Assembly (NCBI RefSeq): GCF_001724135.1
Contig: NZ_MEDS01000025.1
Coordinates: 372,001 to 436,000, forward strand
From: Comamonas sp. SCN 65-56
GTDB taxonomy: Bacteria > Pseudomonadota > Gammaproteobacteria > Burkholderiales > Burkholderiaceae_C
Reading direction: 5' to 3'
Length of the DNA: 64,000 bases
In this document: positions 17,096 through 25,465 of the stretch, one piece after another
How the letters are laid out: each line of letters starts with the position of its first letter
How positions within the stretch are numbered: position 1 is the stretch's first letter
The notes under the pieces: generated by a model
What the model saw: only the letters and a program-made list of their open reading frames with translations
Databases searched by the model: none
Told to the model about the DNA's origin: nothing
Position numbers and translations under genes: made by a program

Positions 17096-17640
17096 CGGGC
17101 CGCCTTTTCGGGCGCGAGCGGCGCCTGTACCTGCAGGACCAGACGCGCAGTCTGGGCGGAATTGGGCGTGGCCGGGCCGTCGCGCGAGAGCGTGGCGGCA
17201 CTGACCCAGTACGGCGGCGTCGCTGCCTGCAGTTCCTGCATGAAGCGCACGAGATCGCTCCACGTGCCGGTGATGGCGGTGCTGGCCTGCACCCGGGCGA
17301 GCGTGTCGTCGGCGGCAGCCTCCAGCGCCGCTTGCGAGGACACCTGGGTATTGCCCGATGCGGCAATGCGCTCGCGCAGGCTTTGCTGCAGCGCATTGGC
17401 GGCGTTCTCGCCCGCGGGATGCAACCAGGGCGACACCGCCGAGCGCGCGACCTGCAATTGCTGCGTGATCTGCGGCCCGGCGTCGACGATACCCTCCAGG
17501 CGTTCGCCGCGCGCCTGCAGCTGCGCCAGGCCAGTGTCGTAGCGCTGCCAAAGCACGCGATACGCCCAGACCGCGCCCAGCGCGGTGATGAGCAGGCACA
17601 CCAGCGTGAGCACGGCGGCGCGGCGAGTCCAGGCGTTCAC
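17092..17640 (-). CDS. gspM: type II secretion inner-membrane protein GspM
   Basis: 182 aa. The start is a GTG at 17640 that overlaps the gspL stop (GTGA). There is an N-terminal membrane helix (AAVLTLVCLLITALGAVWAY), then a coiled-coil region, then a ferredoxin-like domain with SDLVRFMQELQAATPPYWV. It is a bitopic platform protein that stabilises GspL and links it to GspE and GspC/N. The call is made by architecture and position between gspL and gspN, as sequence conservation in this family is low. Confidence 0.85.
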   Translation of the reverse strand: MNAWTRRAAVLTLVCLLITALGAVWAYRVLWQRYDTGLAQLQARGERLEGIVDAGPQITQQLQVARSAVSPWLHPAGENAANALQQSLRERIAASGNTQVSSQAALEAAADDTLARVQASTAITGTWSDLVRFMQELQAATPPYWVSAATLSRDGPATPNSAQTARLVLQVQAPLAPEKAAR

Positions 17641-18647
17641 GGCTTGCCCTCCTGCGCGGACGGCTCGCGCCAGCGCATTTCGATGGTGAAGCGTTCCTTG
17701 GCCAAGGCGTTGTCGCGCACGCTGGCGGCGCTGGCGTGCACGTCGGCCAAGGCGGGCTGGCGCGCCAGTTGCGTCAGGAGCTCCCCGGCGTTGTCCGCAA
17801 CGCCAGTGATGCGGATGGTGGTGCCACTGACGTCGATGCGTTCGAGCCAGGCCCCGTCGGGCACGGTGCGAGCGATCAGCTCGATGGCGCTGGCCAGGGG
17901 CAACCGGGCGGCGTTGGCGGTTTTCAGGGCATCGGCAAGCCCGGCCTGCTGGTGCAATTCGTCGAGCTGCTGGCGCAGCGGCGCGGCCTGCTGCTCGAGC
18001 GCGGTGACGTGCGCCATGGCGCGTGTCACCGCCCTGTGCTTGAGCGCCAGGGGTACGGCTGCGGGCGTGAACAGTGCCGCCACCAGTGCGAGCGTCAGCG
18101 CCACGCACACCAAACGCCATGAGCCCTGCCCGGTCCGCGGCGCGCCAGCGAGCTGGCGCACGGGCAGCGCCTGATCATCGCCCGACTGCAGGAACACGGG
18201 CGCCGAGGCATCGAGTCCGGCTTGCGCCAGCGCTGCCTGCAGGCCTTCGCGTCGACCGATGCCCCATTGCACCTGCCAGGAACCGTCGGCATGGGGCTCG
18301 GCACGCCAGGCACACAGCATCTGCTGCGGCGGCAAGGGGCTGACGCGCCACAAGGCTTCGTCAAGCGCCGAGGGCAGCTCGCGCCGCGGCATGGCGGGCA
18401 GCGCCAGGCTGCCCCACAGGCAGTCGGCACGCGACACCAGCAGACCTTGCGCCGCCTGCGTCCCGCGCGCAGGACGCAGGCGCGTGGCGGTCAACTGGCG
18501 CTGCTCCCCGGTGGCAGTGCACAGCACCAAGGTAGCGGCGGGCCAAAAGCCGCGCTCCGCCAGCCAACGACCCAGATCGCTCCAGCCCCAGGCGAGGCGA
18601 TCCAGTGCCGCGACCAAACGCTGATTCAAGCGTTTGCTGGCGCTCAT
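17637..18647 (-). CDS. gspL: type II secretion inner-membrane protein GspL
   Basis: 336 aa from the ATG at 18647, which overlaps the gspK stop. A cytoplasmic actin-like N-terminal domain of about 200 residues is followed by one membrane helix (LVCVALTLALVAALFTPAAV, near residue 200) and a periplasmic ferredoxin-like domain similar to PilN. It recruits the GspE ATPase to the platform. It is shorter than Enterobacterial GspL (about 400 aa) and has a compact cytoplasmic part. Confidence 0.88.
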   Translation of the reverse strand: MSASKRLNQRLVAALDRLAWGWSDLGRWLAERGFWPAATLVLCTATGEQRQLTATRLRPARGTQAAQGLLVSRADCLWGSLALPAMPRRELPSALDEALWRVSPLPPQQMLCAWRAEPHADGSWQVQWGIGRREGLQAALAQAGLDASAPVFLQSGDDQALPVRQLAGAPRTGQGSWRLVCVALTLALVAALFTPAAVPLALKHRAVTRAMAHVTALEQQAAPLRQQLDELHQQAGLADALKTANAARLPLASAIELIARTVPDGAWLERIDVSGTTIRITGVADNAGELLTQLARQPALADVHASAASVRDNALAKERFTIEMRWREPSAQEGKP

Positions 18648-19555
18648 GGCTGACCTTGGGATGGTGGGGTGGGCATGCGATGCGTGGCTTCGAGTGAAAT
18701 CGTGGTCCAAGGGGTAAGCGTGTCCGGGCGCGGATTCAGATCCATCCATGCCTCTCGCTCCCACCAACGCCCTTCATCGCTGCGCACACTTGCAATCACC
18801 TTGACCATGCCGCCAGTTGTAGCAGCAGCACCAAAAAGTTGCGCCAAGCTGTCGGACTGCGACCAAGCAGCACGCATTTCTGGTGGTGTGGAGTAGATGC
18901 GCTCACCCAAACCGGGCTGGCCTGTCAAGGCGTCGATCAAGGCCGGTGGCGTGGCATCCAAAACAAGGTGCTGTTGCCCATTCAGACCCAAATAGGGCGA
19001 AATTATGTCATACAGCTCCGGGGTCATTCCGAGCACCATGCGCAGCTCGGTGAGGTCGGCCAGCGCGCCATTGCGCGGCAGCACCGGCCAGCCGGCGGCG
19101 CGGTACTGCGCCGCCTCGGCACCACCGACACCGCTGGGCGTATCGTCCGGATCGATGTAGTCGTGAATGCGCGCCGCCATGATGGCCGCCTGGTCGGCGC
19201 TCAGGCTGCCCACGCGCTGCAGGAAGGTGGTGAGCAGCGCGTCGCTCGCCACGTTGACGTCGATCAACCCGACCGACGGAATGACCTGCAACTGCACATC
19301 CCACGCATCGAGCTGCATGTGCCAAATGCCATATCCGCGGCTCCTGGCCGGGTCGGCGATGAGTGCCTGCACCGCAAGCTGGCGCGCCGCATCGAGCACG
19401 GGCTCGACGCGCAGCCGTTCGAGATCAACACTGCCGTGCTGGTTGTGCTGGCGCACGCTGCGCACGCCGGCGAGCACCGTGAGCGAGAGCGCGGCCACCA
19501 GCCACAGCACGAGAATGAGCGCGGCGCCGCGCATGCGCAGGGGGTAGCCGGGCAT
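18644..19555 (-). CDS. gspK: type II secretion minor pseudopilin GspK
   Basis: 303 aa from the ATG at 19555 (a GTG one codon earlier is possible). The short leader MPGYPLRMRG and hydrophobic helix AALILVLWLVAALSLTVLAG fit a prepilin signal, although GspK lacks the usual Glu5. A large alpha-helical insertion, with the typical YIDPDDTPSGVGGAEAAQYR stretch, marks GspK. It caps the pseudopilus tip with GspI and GspJ. ATG and TGA overlaps link it to gspJ and gspL. Confidence 0.92.
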   Translation of the reverse strand: MPGYPLRMRGAALILVLWLVAALSLTVLAGVRSVRQHNQHGSVDLERLRVEPVLDAARQLAVQALIADPARSRGYGIWHMQLDAWDVQLQVIPSVGLIDVNVASDALLTTFLQRVGSLSADQAAIMAARIHDYIDPDDTPSGVGGAEAAQYRAAGWPVLPRNGALADLTELRMVLGMTPELYDIISPYLGLNGQQHLVLDATPPALIDALTGQPGLGERIYSTPPEMRAAWSQSDSLAQLFGAAATTGGMVKVIASVRSDEGRWWEREAWMDLNPRPDTLTPWTTISLEATHRMPTPPSQGQP

Positions 19556-20166
19556 CACCGCGCCCTCGGCAAGGCAAAGACCAGCTCGGGCCATGCGCCC
19601 TGCGCGTCGGCGAGTTGCAGGCGCACGCGCGCCGGGTAGCTGGCGCGCGTGGCGTCCCATTGCTGCGACCACTCGCCGGTGGCACCGTCCTGGTAGTACC
19701 ACTGCAGCGTGCGCAGGTCGGGCACGAGCACCTCGCGCAGCGCGTGGCTCCAGTCCAGTGCCATCCCTGCGCCGTCGTAGGGCAGCGCCTCGATCGCCAA
19801 ATCGACGCGGCCGTCGTCGTGGCGCAGCGGCGTGGCGCGCAGCACGTGCAGGCCACCGGCTTCGCCGCGTTCGGGCAGAGGCGCGACCCACATGGCGCCG
19901 GCGGCGTTGCCACTGAAAAACAGTACGAAGCGCCCGCCATCCTGCTGCGCGAGCATGCGCAAGGTATCGAACTTGCCGGAAAGCCAATCGGACGCCTGCA
20001 GCATACGCGCGGCGCGGTCCATGGTCTGCTGGCCGCGCTCCTGCGTGCGCCCGATGAGCGCATAGCCCGAGAACAGCAGCGCGATCACCGCGACGGTGAC
20101 GGCCAGCGCAATCAGCAACTCGATCAGCGTGAAGCCGCGCTGGCGTGAAGACGAGCGCGGCTTCAC
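19555..20166 (-). CDS. gspJ: type II secretion minor pseudopilin GspJ
   Basis: 203 aa. A type IV prepilin-like N-terminus (RQRGFTLIELLIALAVTVAV) has cleavage expected after the Gly and Glu at mature position 5. The rest is a beta-rich domain with WSHALREVLVPDLRTLQWYY. It forms the pseudopilus tip complex with GspI and GspK. ATGA overlaps join it to gspI and gspK. The prepilin peptidase GspO/PilD is not in the window. Confidence 0.92.
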   Translation of the reverse strand: MKPRSSSRQRGFTLIELLIALAVTVAVIALLFSGYALIGRTQERGQQTMDRAARMLQASDWLSGKFDTLRMLAQQDGGRFVLFFSGNAAGAMWVAPLPERGEAGGLHVLRATPLRHDDGRVDLAIEALPYDGAGMALDWSHALREVLVPDLRTLQWYYQDGATGEWSQQWDATRASYPARVRLQLADAQGAWPELVFALPRAR

Positions 20167-20570
20167 GGCGCTGCCCCATAGGGTTTGAAGCCGACCCAGG
20201 TGAGCACCGGGCGGCCAAGGTGTGCGACGACGAGTTGCACGCGCGCAACGCGCACTGGCACCGTGGCCTGGGCACCGCCGACCTCACGCAGGACAGTCTG
20301 CTCCGGCACCACCTGCAACGTCCACTGCCAATCGCCATCGGTACCAGCGGGCTTGCGCACCATGTCCTCGGCAAAGGTGGCAGAGGCAAAGATCGACCGC
20401 GCCAGCAGGTTGGCCTGGATGCGCTCGTCGAGCGCCGAGGCGTTGAAGGCGCTCTGCCCCACCGTGCGGTAGAGCGCGACGAAGGCGATGGACGCGATGG
20501 CAAGCGCCACCAGCGCCTCCAGCAGGCTGAAGCCCCGCGGGGCGCGTCGCCACGGCAGGCGGGGCCTCAT
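20163..20570 (-). CDS. gspI: type II secretion minor pseudopilin GspI
   Basis: 135 aa from the ATG at 20570, which overlaps the gspH stop. The prepilin leader is followed by GFSLLEALVALAIASIAFVAL, with Glu5 present. Then comes the short GspI globular domain, including SALDERIQANLLARS, a stretch typical of GspI (the A-N/Q-N region). It nucleates the pseudopilus tip. The small size agrees with the family (about 125 aa). Confidence 0.92.
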   Translation of the reverse strand: MRPRLPWRRAPRGFSLLEALVALAIASIAFVALYRTVGQSAFNASALDERIQANLLARSIFASATFAEDMVRKPAGTDGDWQWTLQVVPEQTVLREVGGAQATVPVRVARVQLVVAHLGRPVLTWVGFKPYGAAP

Positions 20571-21073
20571 GGGGACGCTGCCTCGGCTAGCTGCACGGTG
20601 CCGAGCAACCAGTTGATGCGAAACAGCACAACGCGCGCGCCGCGCGCCAGCGCCAGTTGTCCACCGCGCGCGCGCCCGTCGGCGTTGAAGGAAAAGATCG
20701 GCTCGCCGACCGCGGCACGGTCCGCGCTGGCGGCGGGCATGGGGGTGTACGTGAATTCCAGCGCGGGCGCGATGTCCAGCACCGCCTGCCCGTCGATGGC
20801 GAGCTGCCGGGTCTGCGGCAGATAGGAGACGACGACGGGTTTCCCCTCTTGCTGCGAGAGGCCGCGGGCGCGGCCCAGTTGCGTGGCCAGGTCGAGTACG
20901 GTCTGGTGGTAGCGCGCGCGATCCAGATAGGCTTGCGCGCTGACACCGACGACACCTACCGCGACGGCCGCGATCACGAGCACGACCAGCAGTTCGATCA
21001 GGGTGAAGCCCCGAAGGGTACGCTGCGTCGCCCTGCCCGATGACCAAGCCTGCTCAGCCACGGAGCACCCCAT
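20567..21073 (-). CDS. gspH: type II secretion minor pseudopilin GspH
   Basis: 168 aa. The prepilin-type leader GFTLIELLVVLVIAAVAVGVV starts after 21 residues, and a GspH-like beta domain follows (a LGRARGLSQQEGKPVV stretch). It joins the pseudopilus tip to the GspG shaft. It lies 23 bp after gspG and overlaps gspI by 4 nt. Confidence 0.9.
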   Translation of the reverse strand: MGCSVAEQAWSSGRATQRTLRGFTLIELLVVLVIAAVAVGVVGVSAQAYLDRARYHQTVLDLATQLGRARGLSQQEGKPVVVSYLPQTRQLAIDGQAVLDIAPALEFTYTPMPAASADRAAVGEPIFSFNADGRARGGQLALARGARVVLFRINWLLGTVQLAEAASP

Positions 21074-21096
21074 GACGAACCCGAGCAGTTGGTGCG

Positions 21097-21543
21097 TCAG
21101 TTGTAAACGTCGGCGTTCTCGCCGTCTCCGCCGGGGCGACCATCGGCGCCAAACGTGAAGATGTCCGGGTTGCCGCCGCGGCCGGGGAATTTGTACTGGT
21201 ACGCATGGCCCCAGGGGTCCTCGGGCAGGCCTTTCTTGAGGTATGGGCCATTCCAGCCCCTGGCGGTGGCCGGGCGCTCGGCCAGCCCGCGCAGGCCTTC
21301 CGCATCCGTCGGGTAGCGACCGACATCGAGCTTGAAGAGGTCGGCCGCCTGCTCGAGCTCACCAATTTGCACGCGCGCGGTCTTGACCTTGGCGCCGCTG
21401 AGCTGATCGAGCACCTTGGGGCCGACCAGGCCGGCCAGCAGGGTCAGGATGACCAGCACCACCAGCAGTTCGATGAGTGTGAAGCCGCGGCTGGCGGATG
21501 CCCGGGGCCGCGCGATACGGCAACGGTTGAGAGAGAAAAACAT
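21097..21543 (-). CDS. gspG: type II secretion major pseudopilin GspG
   Basis: 148 aa from the ATG at 21543 (upstream codons belong to the antisense or gspF side). GFTLIELLVVLVILTLLAGL has the canonical Gly-1/Phe1/Glu5 cleavage site. The YPTDAEGLRGL block and the C-terminal WGHAYQYKFPGR and DIFTFGADG calcium-site region are hallmarks of GspG. It forms the pseudopilus shaft that pushes substrate through GspD. Confidence 0.95.
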   Translation of the reverse strand: MFFSLNRCRIARPRASASRGFTLIELLVVLVILTLLAGLVGPKVLDQLSGAKVKTARVQIGELEQAADLFKLDVGRYPTDAEGLRGLAERPATARGWNGPYLKKGLPEDPWGHAYQYKFPGRGGNPDIFTFGADGRPGGDGENADVYN

Positions 21544-21565
21544 GCAAAGTCCCTGAAACGGTATG

Positions 21566-22783
21566 TCAGATAGTGTCGTTGATGGAGAGCACGCCACCGA
21601 GGATGGCGACGATGATGAACGCCACCACCATGCCCAGCACGATGATGATGGCGGGCTCCATGGCGGCGAGCACGCGCCCCATGACGCGGCGGCCTTCGTC
21701 CTCGCAACGGCTGGAGAGGCTGAGCAGCGTGGCATCGAGCTGGCCGGTCTCCTCGGCCACGCGCACGAGCTGGCGTGTGCTGGTGCGCGCGAAGCGCGGC
21801 GTGGCAAAACCCTCGGACAGGCGCTGACCGCTCTTGACCTTGTCCGTCAGGGGCAGCATTTCTTCGCGCAGCGCGGCGTTGGTGAGCGTATCGACGGCGA
21901 TGCGCAGGGCATCGACCATGGGCACGCCGCGCTGCAGCAGCGTGCCGAAGGTACGAAAGTACAGCGCAAACTGCAGGTTCTCGAGCACCTTGCCCATGAG
22001 CGGGATACCGAGCAGCGCACTGTCGATTGCCTGGCGACCGCCCGCGCTGACGGCCCAGCGCCGGATCAGCAGCCCGAGCGCCAGCAGCGACAGCATCAAG
22101 GCCATCCAGTGACCACGCACGAAATCGCTGAGCTGCAGCACGAGCTGGGTGGTGTAGGGGAGCTTGTCGCCCATCGAGTCGAAAATCTGCCGGAACTGCG
22201 GCACCACGAAGGCCAGCAGGATGATGACCGAGAGCACCGCGACCACCATGAGGATGAGCGGGTAGGTCATGGACGCGGCGATGTAGTTGCGCAGCTTGTC
22301 GTCGGCCTCGAGCTGGGTGGTGAGTTCCTGCAGGATGGTGTGCAGCGCGCCCGAGGCCTCGCCGGCGCGGATGAGCACGAGGTATTGGCGCCCCAGATCG
22401 CGCTCGAACGGCAGCAGCGACAGATACAGCGACTTGCCGCCGCGCACCCCCGCCTGCACCTGCGCGAGGAAAGCGTCCACGCGCGGATCGGTCACGGTCT
22501 CGCGCAGGATGGCGAGCGCCCGATCGAGCGGCATGTTGGCCTGCTTGAGATGCGCCATCTCGCGCGTGAACTGCAGCACCTGCGCGCGTTTGAGCCGCAC
22601 CACCGGGCCCTGGGCCGCGTCACCGCCCTCGCGCACCGCGGCAGCGTCGGCGCGCGTCAGGCGCACCGGCGCGATGCCCTGCCCCATCAGGCGCAGCCGC
22701 GCAGCCTGGGCGTCGGCGGCGCGCACCGAGCCCTGGCAGGCCTTGCCGTCGGCCAGAGTGCCGGAGTAGTGAAATTCAGTCAT
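21566..22783 (-). CDS. gspF: type II secretion inner-membrane platform protein GspF
   Basis: 405 aa. Two copies of the GspF domain are seen. The first has FTREMAHLKQANMPLDRAL and GGKSLYLSLL. The second has YFRTFGTLLQRGVPMVDAL and the helix following GQRLSEGF. Three membrane helices lie near residues 170, 225 and 375. The polytopic core anchors the GspE ATPase and drives pseudopilin assembly. The ATG overlaps the gspE stop by 8 nt. Confidence 0.95.
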   Translation of the reverse strand: MTEFHYSGTLADGKACQGSVRAADAQAARLRLMGQGIAPVRLTRADAAAVREGGDAAQGPVVRLKRAQVLQFTREMAHLKQANMPLDRALAILRETVTDPRVDAFLAQVQAGVRGGKSLYLSLLPFERDLGRQYLVLIRAGEASGALHTILQELTTQLEADDKLRNYIAASMTYPLILMVVAVLSVIILLAFVVPQFRQIFDSMGDKLPYTTQLVLQLSDFVRGHWMALMLSLLALGLLIRRWAVSAGGRQAIDSALLGIPLMGKVLENLQFALYFRTFGTLLQRGVPMVDALRIAVDTLTNAALREEMLPLTDKVKSGQRLSEGFATPRFARTSTRQLVRVAEETGQLDATLLSLSSRCEDEGRRVMGRVLAAMEPAIIIVLGMVVAFIIVAILGGVLSINDTI

Positions 22784-24479
22784 TTTGACGCGCGACGCGC
22801 AGGACTTCCTCGGCCGTCGTCAGGCCGGAGAACACCTTGGTGGCGCCATCGTGCAGCAAGTTCCCGGCAACGTAGGCGCCGTGCACCGGATGGAGCGCGG
22901 TGCCGTGCGCCAGCACCTGCTGCTTGACGTCGTCGGTCATTTGCAACAATTCGTGGATGGCGAGGCGGCCACGGTAACCGGTGTTGCGGCAGGCAGCGCA
23001 GCCGACGGGGCGGTACAGCGTGGCGCCTTCGATCAAGGGTTGGCCCAGCGTGGAGGCCGCCATCCGCGCCTGCACTTCGGTCAGCGGCGCCTTGCACTCG
23101 GCGCACAACTGGCGCACCAGGCGCTGCGCCAGCACCGCGACGACGGAGGCGGTGATGAGATAGGGTTCGACACCCATGTTGATGAGGCGCACCACCGCGC
23201 CCATGGCGCTGTTGGTGTGCAGCGTGGACAGCACGAGGTGGCCGGTGAGCGCGGCCTGGACGGCGATCTCCGCGGTCTCCCCGTCGCGCATTTCACCGAT
23301 CATGATGACGTCGGGGTCCTGACGCAGGAAGGAGCGCAGCACCTGGGCGAAGTTCAGGCCGATCTGCGGCTGCACCTGCACCTGGTTGAGCCACTGCAGG
23401 CGGTATTCGATCGGGTCTTCGACGGTCAGGATCTTGAGGTTCTGACCCTCGAGCTGCTGCAGCGAGGCGTACAGCGTGGTGGACTTGCCCGAGCCGGTCG
23501 GCCCGGTGACGAGCAGGATGCCGTGCGGCAGCGCCAGCAGCGCGCGCAGCGCCGCCAGCACCGCGGGGGAGAACTGCAGGCGATCAAGCGAGAGCAAGTC
23601 GAGGTTTTTCTCGAGCAGGCGCAGCACCACCGATTCGCCAAACGCCGTCGGCACGGTGGAGACGCGCACGTCCATCTCCTTGCCACTGACGCGGATGCGG
23701 GTGCGGCCGTCCTGCGGCAGGCGGCGCTCGGCGATATCAAGCTGCGAGAGGATCTTGATGCGCGAGACGATGGCCGGTGCATCCTGGTTGTCGATCTCGT
23801 CGATCGGGAAGATCTCGCCATCGACCCGGATACGCACGACGGATTTGTCTTCGTAGGTCTCGATGTGAATGTCCGACGCCTTGGCCGCGACGGCCTGCGC
23901 CAAGATCTGGTTGACGCGCTGGATGATGGGCGCCTCGGAGGCCATGTCGCGCAGGTGCTCGATGAATTCCGAGGCCTCCAGGCCGGCGCCCGGGCCTTCT
24001 TCGCCCGACTCCTCTTCATGCAGGTACCACTCGGCCAGGCGACTGTCAATCTCGGATTCGAGGCCGAAGCACAGATCCGGCACACGGCCAAACACGAGGC
24101 GCAGCGCAGCGCGCACTTCAGGGCTCAAGGGGTCGGTACAGGCAAAGCGCAGCTGCGCCCGCGCCCCGGTCTCTGTCGGCAGCGCGAGCAGGTGGTGCGC
24201 CAGCAGGAACCCGGCGTTGAGCGCCAGGCCATCGGGCGGTGCCGACGGGAAATCGGCCGCGCGCAGCAGAGGCAGGCGCGCCTGCTGCGCCAGCGCGGTG
24301 TAGACATCTGCCTCGGACACCAACCCCAGGCTGATGAACAGCTTGCCCAGGCGCCCTCCCAGCGAGCGCTGCACCTCCAGCGCACGCTCCAGGTCGCTGG
24401 CGGAGAGCTTGTGGGCACGGATGAGGAGTTCGCCCAGCTTCAACGGGGCATCCTGCTCGGTCATATCGTCCTTGGTCAT
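22776..24479 (-). CDS. gspE: type II secretion ATPase GspE
   Basis: 567 aa from the ATG at 24479 (another ATG at 24464). An N-terminal MshEN/GspE-N domain (LGELLIRAHKLSASDLERAL) comes first. The ATPase core has Walker A GPTGSGKST near residue 325, an Asp box, Walker B with VIMIGEMRDGETAEIA, and a His box LSTLHTN. A tetra-Cys zinc motif follows (CAEC, then CAAC near residue 495). It is the cytoplasmic motor of the T2SS and the first gene of the operon, so the promoter should lie upstream near 24,480-24,502 or before the glycosyltransferase gene. Confidence 0.95.
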   Translation of the reverse strand: MTKDDMTEQDAPLKLGELLIRAHKLSASDLERALEVQRSLGGRLGKLFISLGLVSEADVYTALAQQARLPLLRAADFPSAPPDGLALNAGFLLAHHLLALPTETGARAQLRFACTDPLSPEVRAALRLVFGRVPDLCFGLESEIDSRLAEWYLHEEESGEEGPGAGLEASEFIEHLRDMASEAPIIQRVNQILAQAVAAKASDIHIETYEDKSVVRIRVDGEIFPIDEIDNQDAPAIVSRIKILSQLDIAERRLPQDGRTRIRVSGKEMDVRVSTVPTAFGESVVLRLLEKNLDLLSLDRLQFSPAVLAALRALLALPHGILLVTGPTGSGKSTTLYASLQQLEGQNLKILTVEDPIEYRLQWLNQVQVQPQIGLNFAQVLRSFLRQDPDVIMIGEMRDGETAEIAVQAALTGHLVLSTLHTNSAMGAVVRLINMGVEPYLITASVVAVLAQRLVRQLCAECKAPLTEVQARMAASTLGQPLIEGATLYRPVGCAACRNTGYRGRLAIHELLQMTDDVKQQVLAHGTALHPVHGAYVAGNLLHDGATKVFSGLTTAEEVLRVARQND

Positions 24480-24502
24480 GGGTCGTGTGGCGGGGGCATG
24501 CG

Positions 24503-25465
24503 TCACCACCACCACAGCCGGGCGCAGCGGTCGAGTTCCGGGCCGGTGTAATGGCTTCTGTAGTTCATGACGCGGCGCCACAAGGGGGCTTCGCGCCATG
24601 CAAGATAGTCACGCACCCAAGCATTATCCAGCCCGCGCTCGGCCAGCCGGGTCGCCAGTGCACCGGCCTGCGCCCGAGTGCCCGTACCCAGACCGCGAAC
24701 GCGCCGGATCACGCCCGGTGCATCGCGGCACAGGCGCACCAGGCGCGCCCAGGCGCCGCGCCCCTTGGCGCCAAGCTGGTTGGCGCGATGCTGGCGGTAC
24801 AGGACCAGCGGCTCATCGACAAAGCGCAGGCCCGCGCGCGCGGCAAGCAGGGCACACCACCAATCGTGCATCAGAGCGGCATCCGGGATGGGCAAGGCCA
24901 GCTCCAGCAACGCAGCATCGATCATCATGGCGCAGCCCGTCACCTGGTTGACGCTGAGCAGCGCAGTGGCTGAACAGCGCGCCGGGTCGTAACGCTGGTG
25001 GCGGATGAAGGATGGGTGGATGAGCGCCAGCGCCTCGTCGACGACGCGCAGGTCGCAGTGCACGAGGCAGGGCGTCTGCGCTCCCGCACTGGCCTTGAGC
25101 TGGCGCATCGCGGCCAGCAGCGTGGCGAGCTTGGAGGGCAGCCAGACGTCGTCCTGGTCGCAAAAGGACATGAACGATGCCGCGCCATCGCGCTGGCTTG
25201 CCCGCATCAGGCGTTCGAAATTGCGCACCACACCCTGCCGCGCTGGCGCGGGCAAGACCTGCAGACGGCCGGCCAGCCGGGGGCGATAAGTCTCGAGGAT
25301 GTCGAGTGTGGCGTCGGTCGATGCGTCGTCGCCCACCAGCAGCCGCCAGTCCTGGTGGCTCTGATCCAGCAGCGAATCAAGCAGCGCAGGCAAATAGCGT
25401 TCGCCGTTGCAGGTGGCGAGCAGGATGTCGACCAAGGCGCGCTGCGTTCCGAGGGGTTGGCTCAC
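24503..25465 (-). CDS. GT2-family glycosyltransferase
   Basis: 320 aa, taking the GTG at 25465 that overlaps the stop of the upstream gene (GTGA); a start 6 codons earlier is possible. The GT-A fold shows VDILLATCNGERYLPALLDSL, VGDDASTDATLDIL and FCDQDDVWLP, a DQDD metal site typical of rhamnosyl-type GT2 enzymes. The C-terminal part is compatible with a membrane-associated glycosyltransferase. It belongs to the glycan locus and lies directly before gspE, so the T2SS operon may be read through from glycan genes. Confidence 0.85.
   Translation of the reverse strand: MSQPLGTQRALVDILLATCNGERYLPALLDSLLDQSHQDWRLLVGDDASTDATLDILETYRPRLAGRLQVLPAPARQGVVRNFERLMRASQRDGAASFMSFCDQDDVWLPSKLATLLAAMRQLKASAGAQTPCLVHCDLRVVDEALALIHPSFIRHQRYDPARCSATALLSVNQVTGCAMMIDAALLELALPIPDAALMHDWWCALLAARAGLRFVDEPLVLYRQHRANQLGAKGRGAWARLVRLCRDAPGVIRRVRGLGTGTRAQAGALATRLAERGLDNAWVRDYLAWREAPLWRRVMNYRSHYTGPELDRCARLWWW

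Noticed and set aside
22785-24551. 588-codon open frame on the plus strand
   Set aside because: Antisense of gspE. GspE has Walker A, Walker B and the tetra-Cys motif; the antisense product has none.
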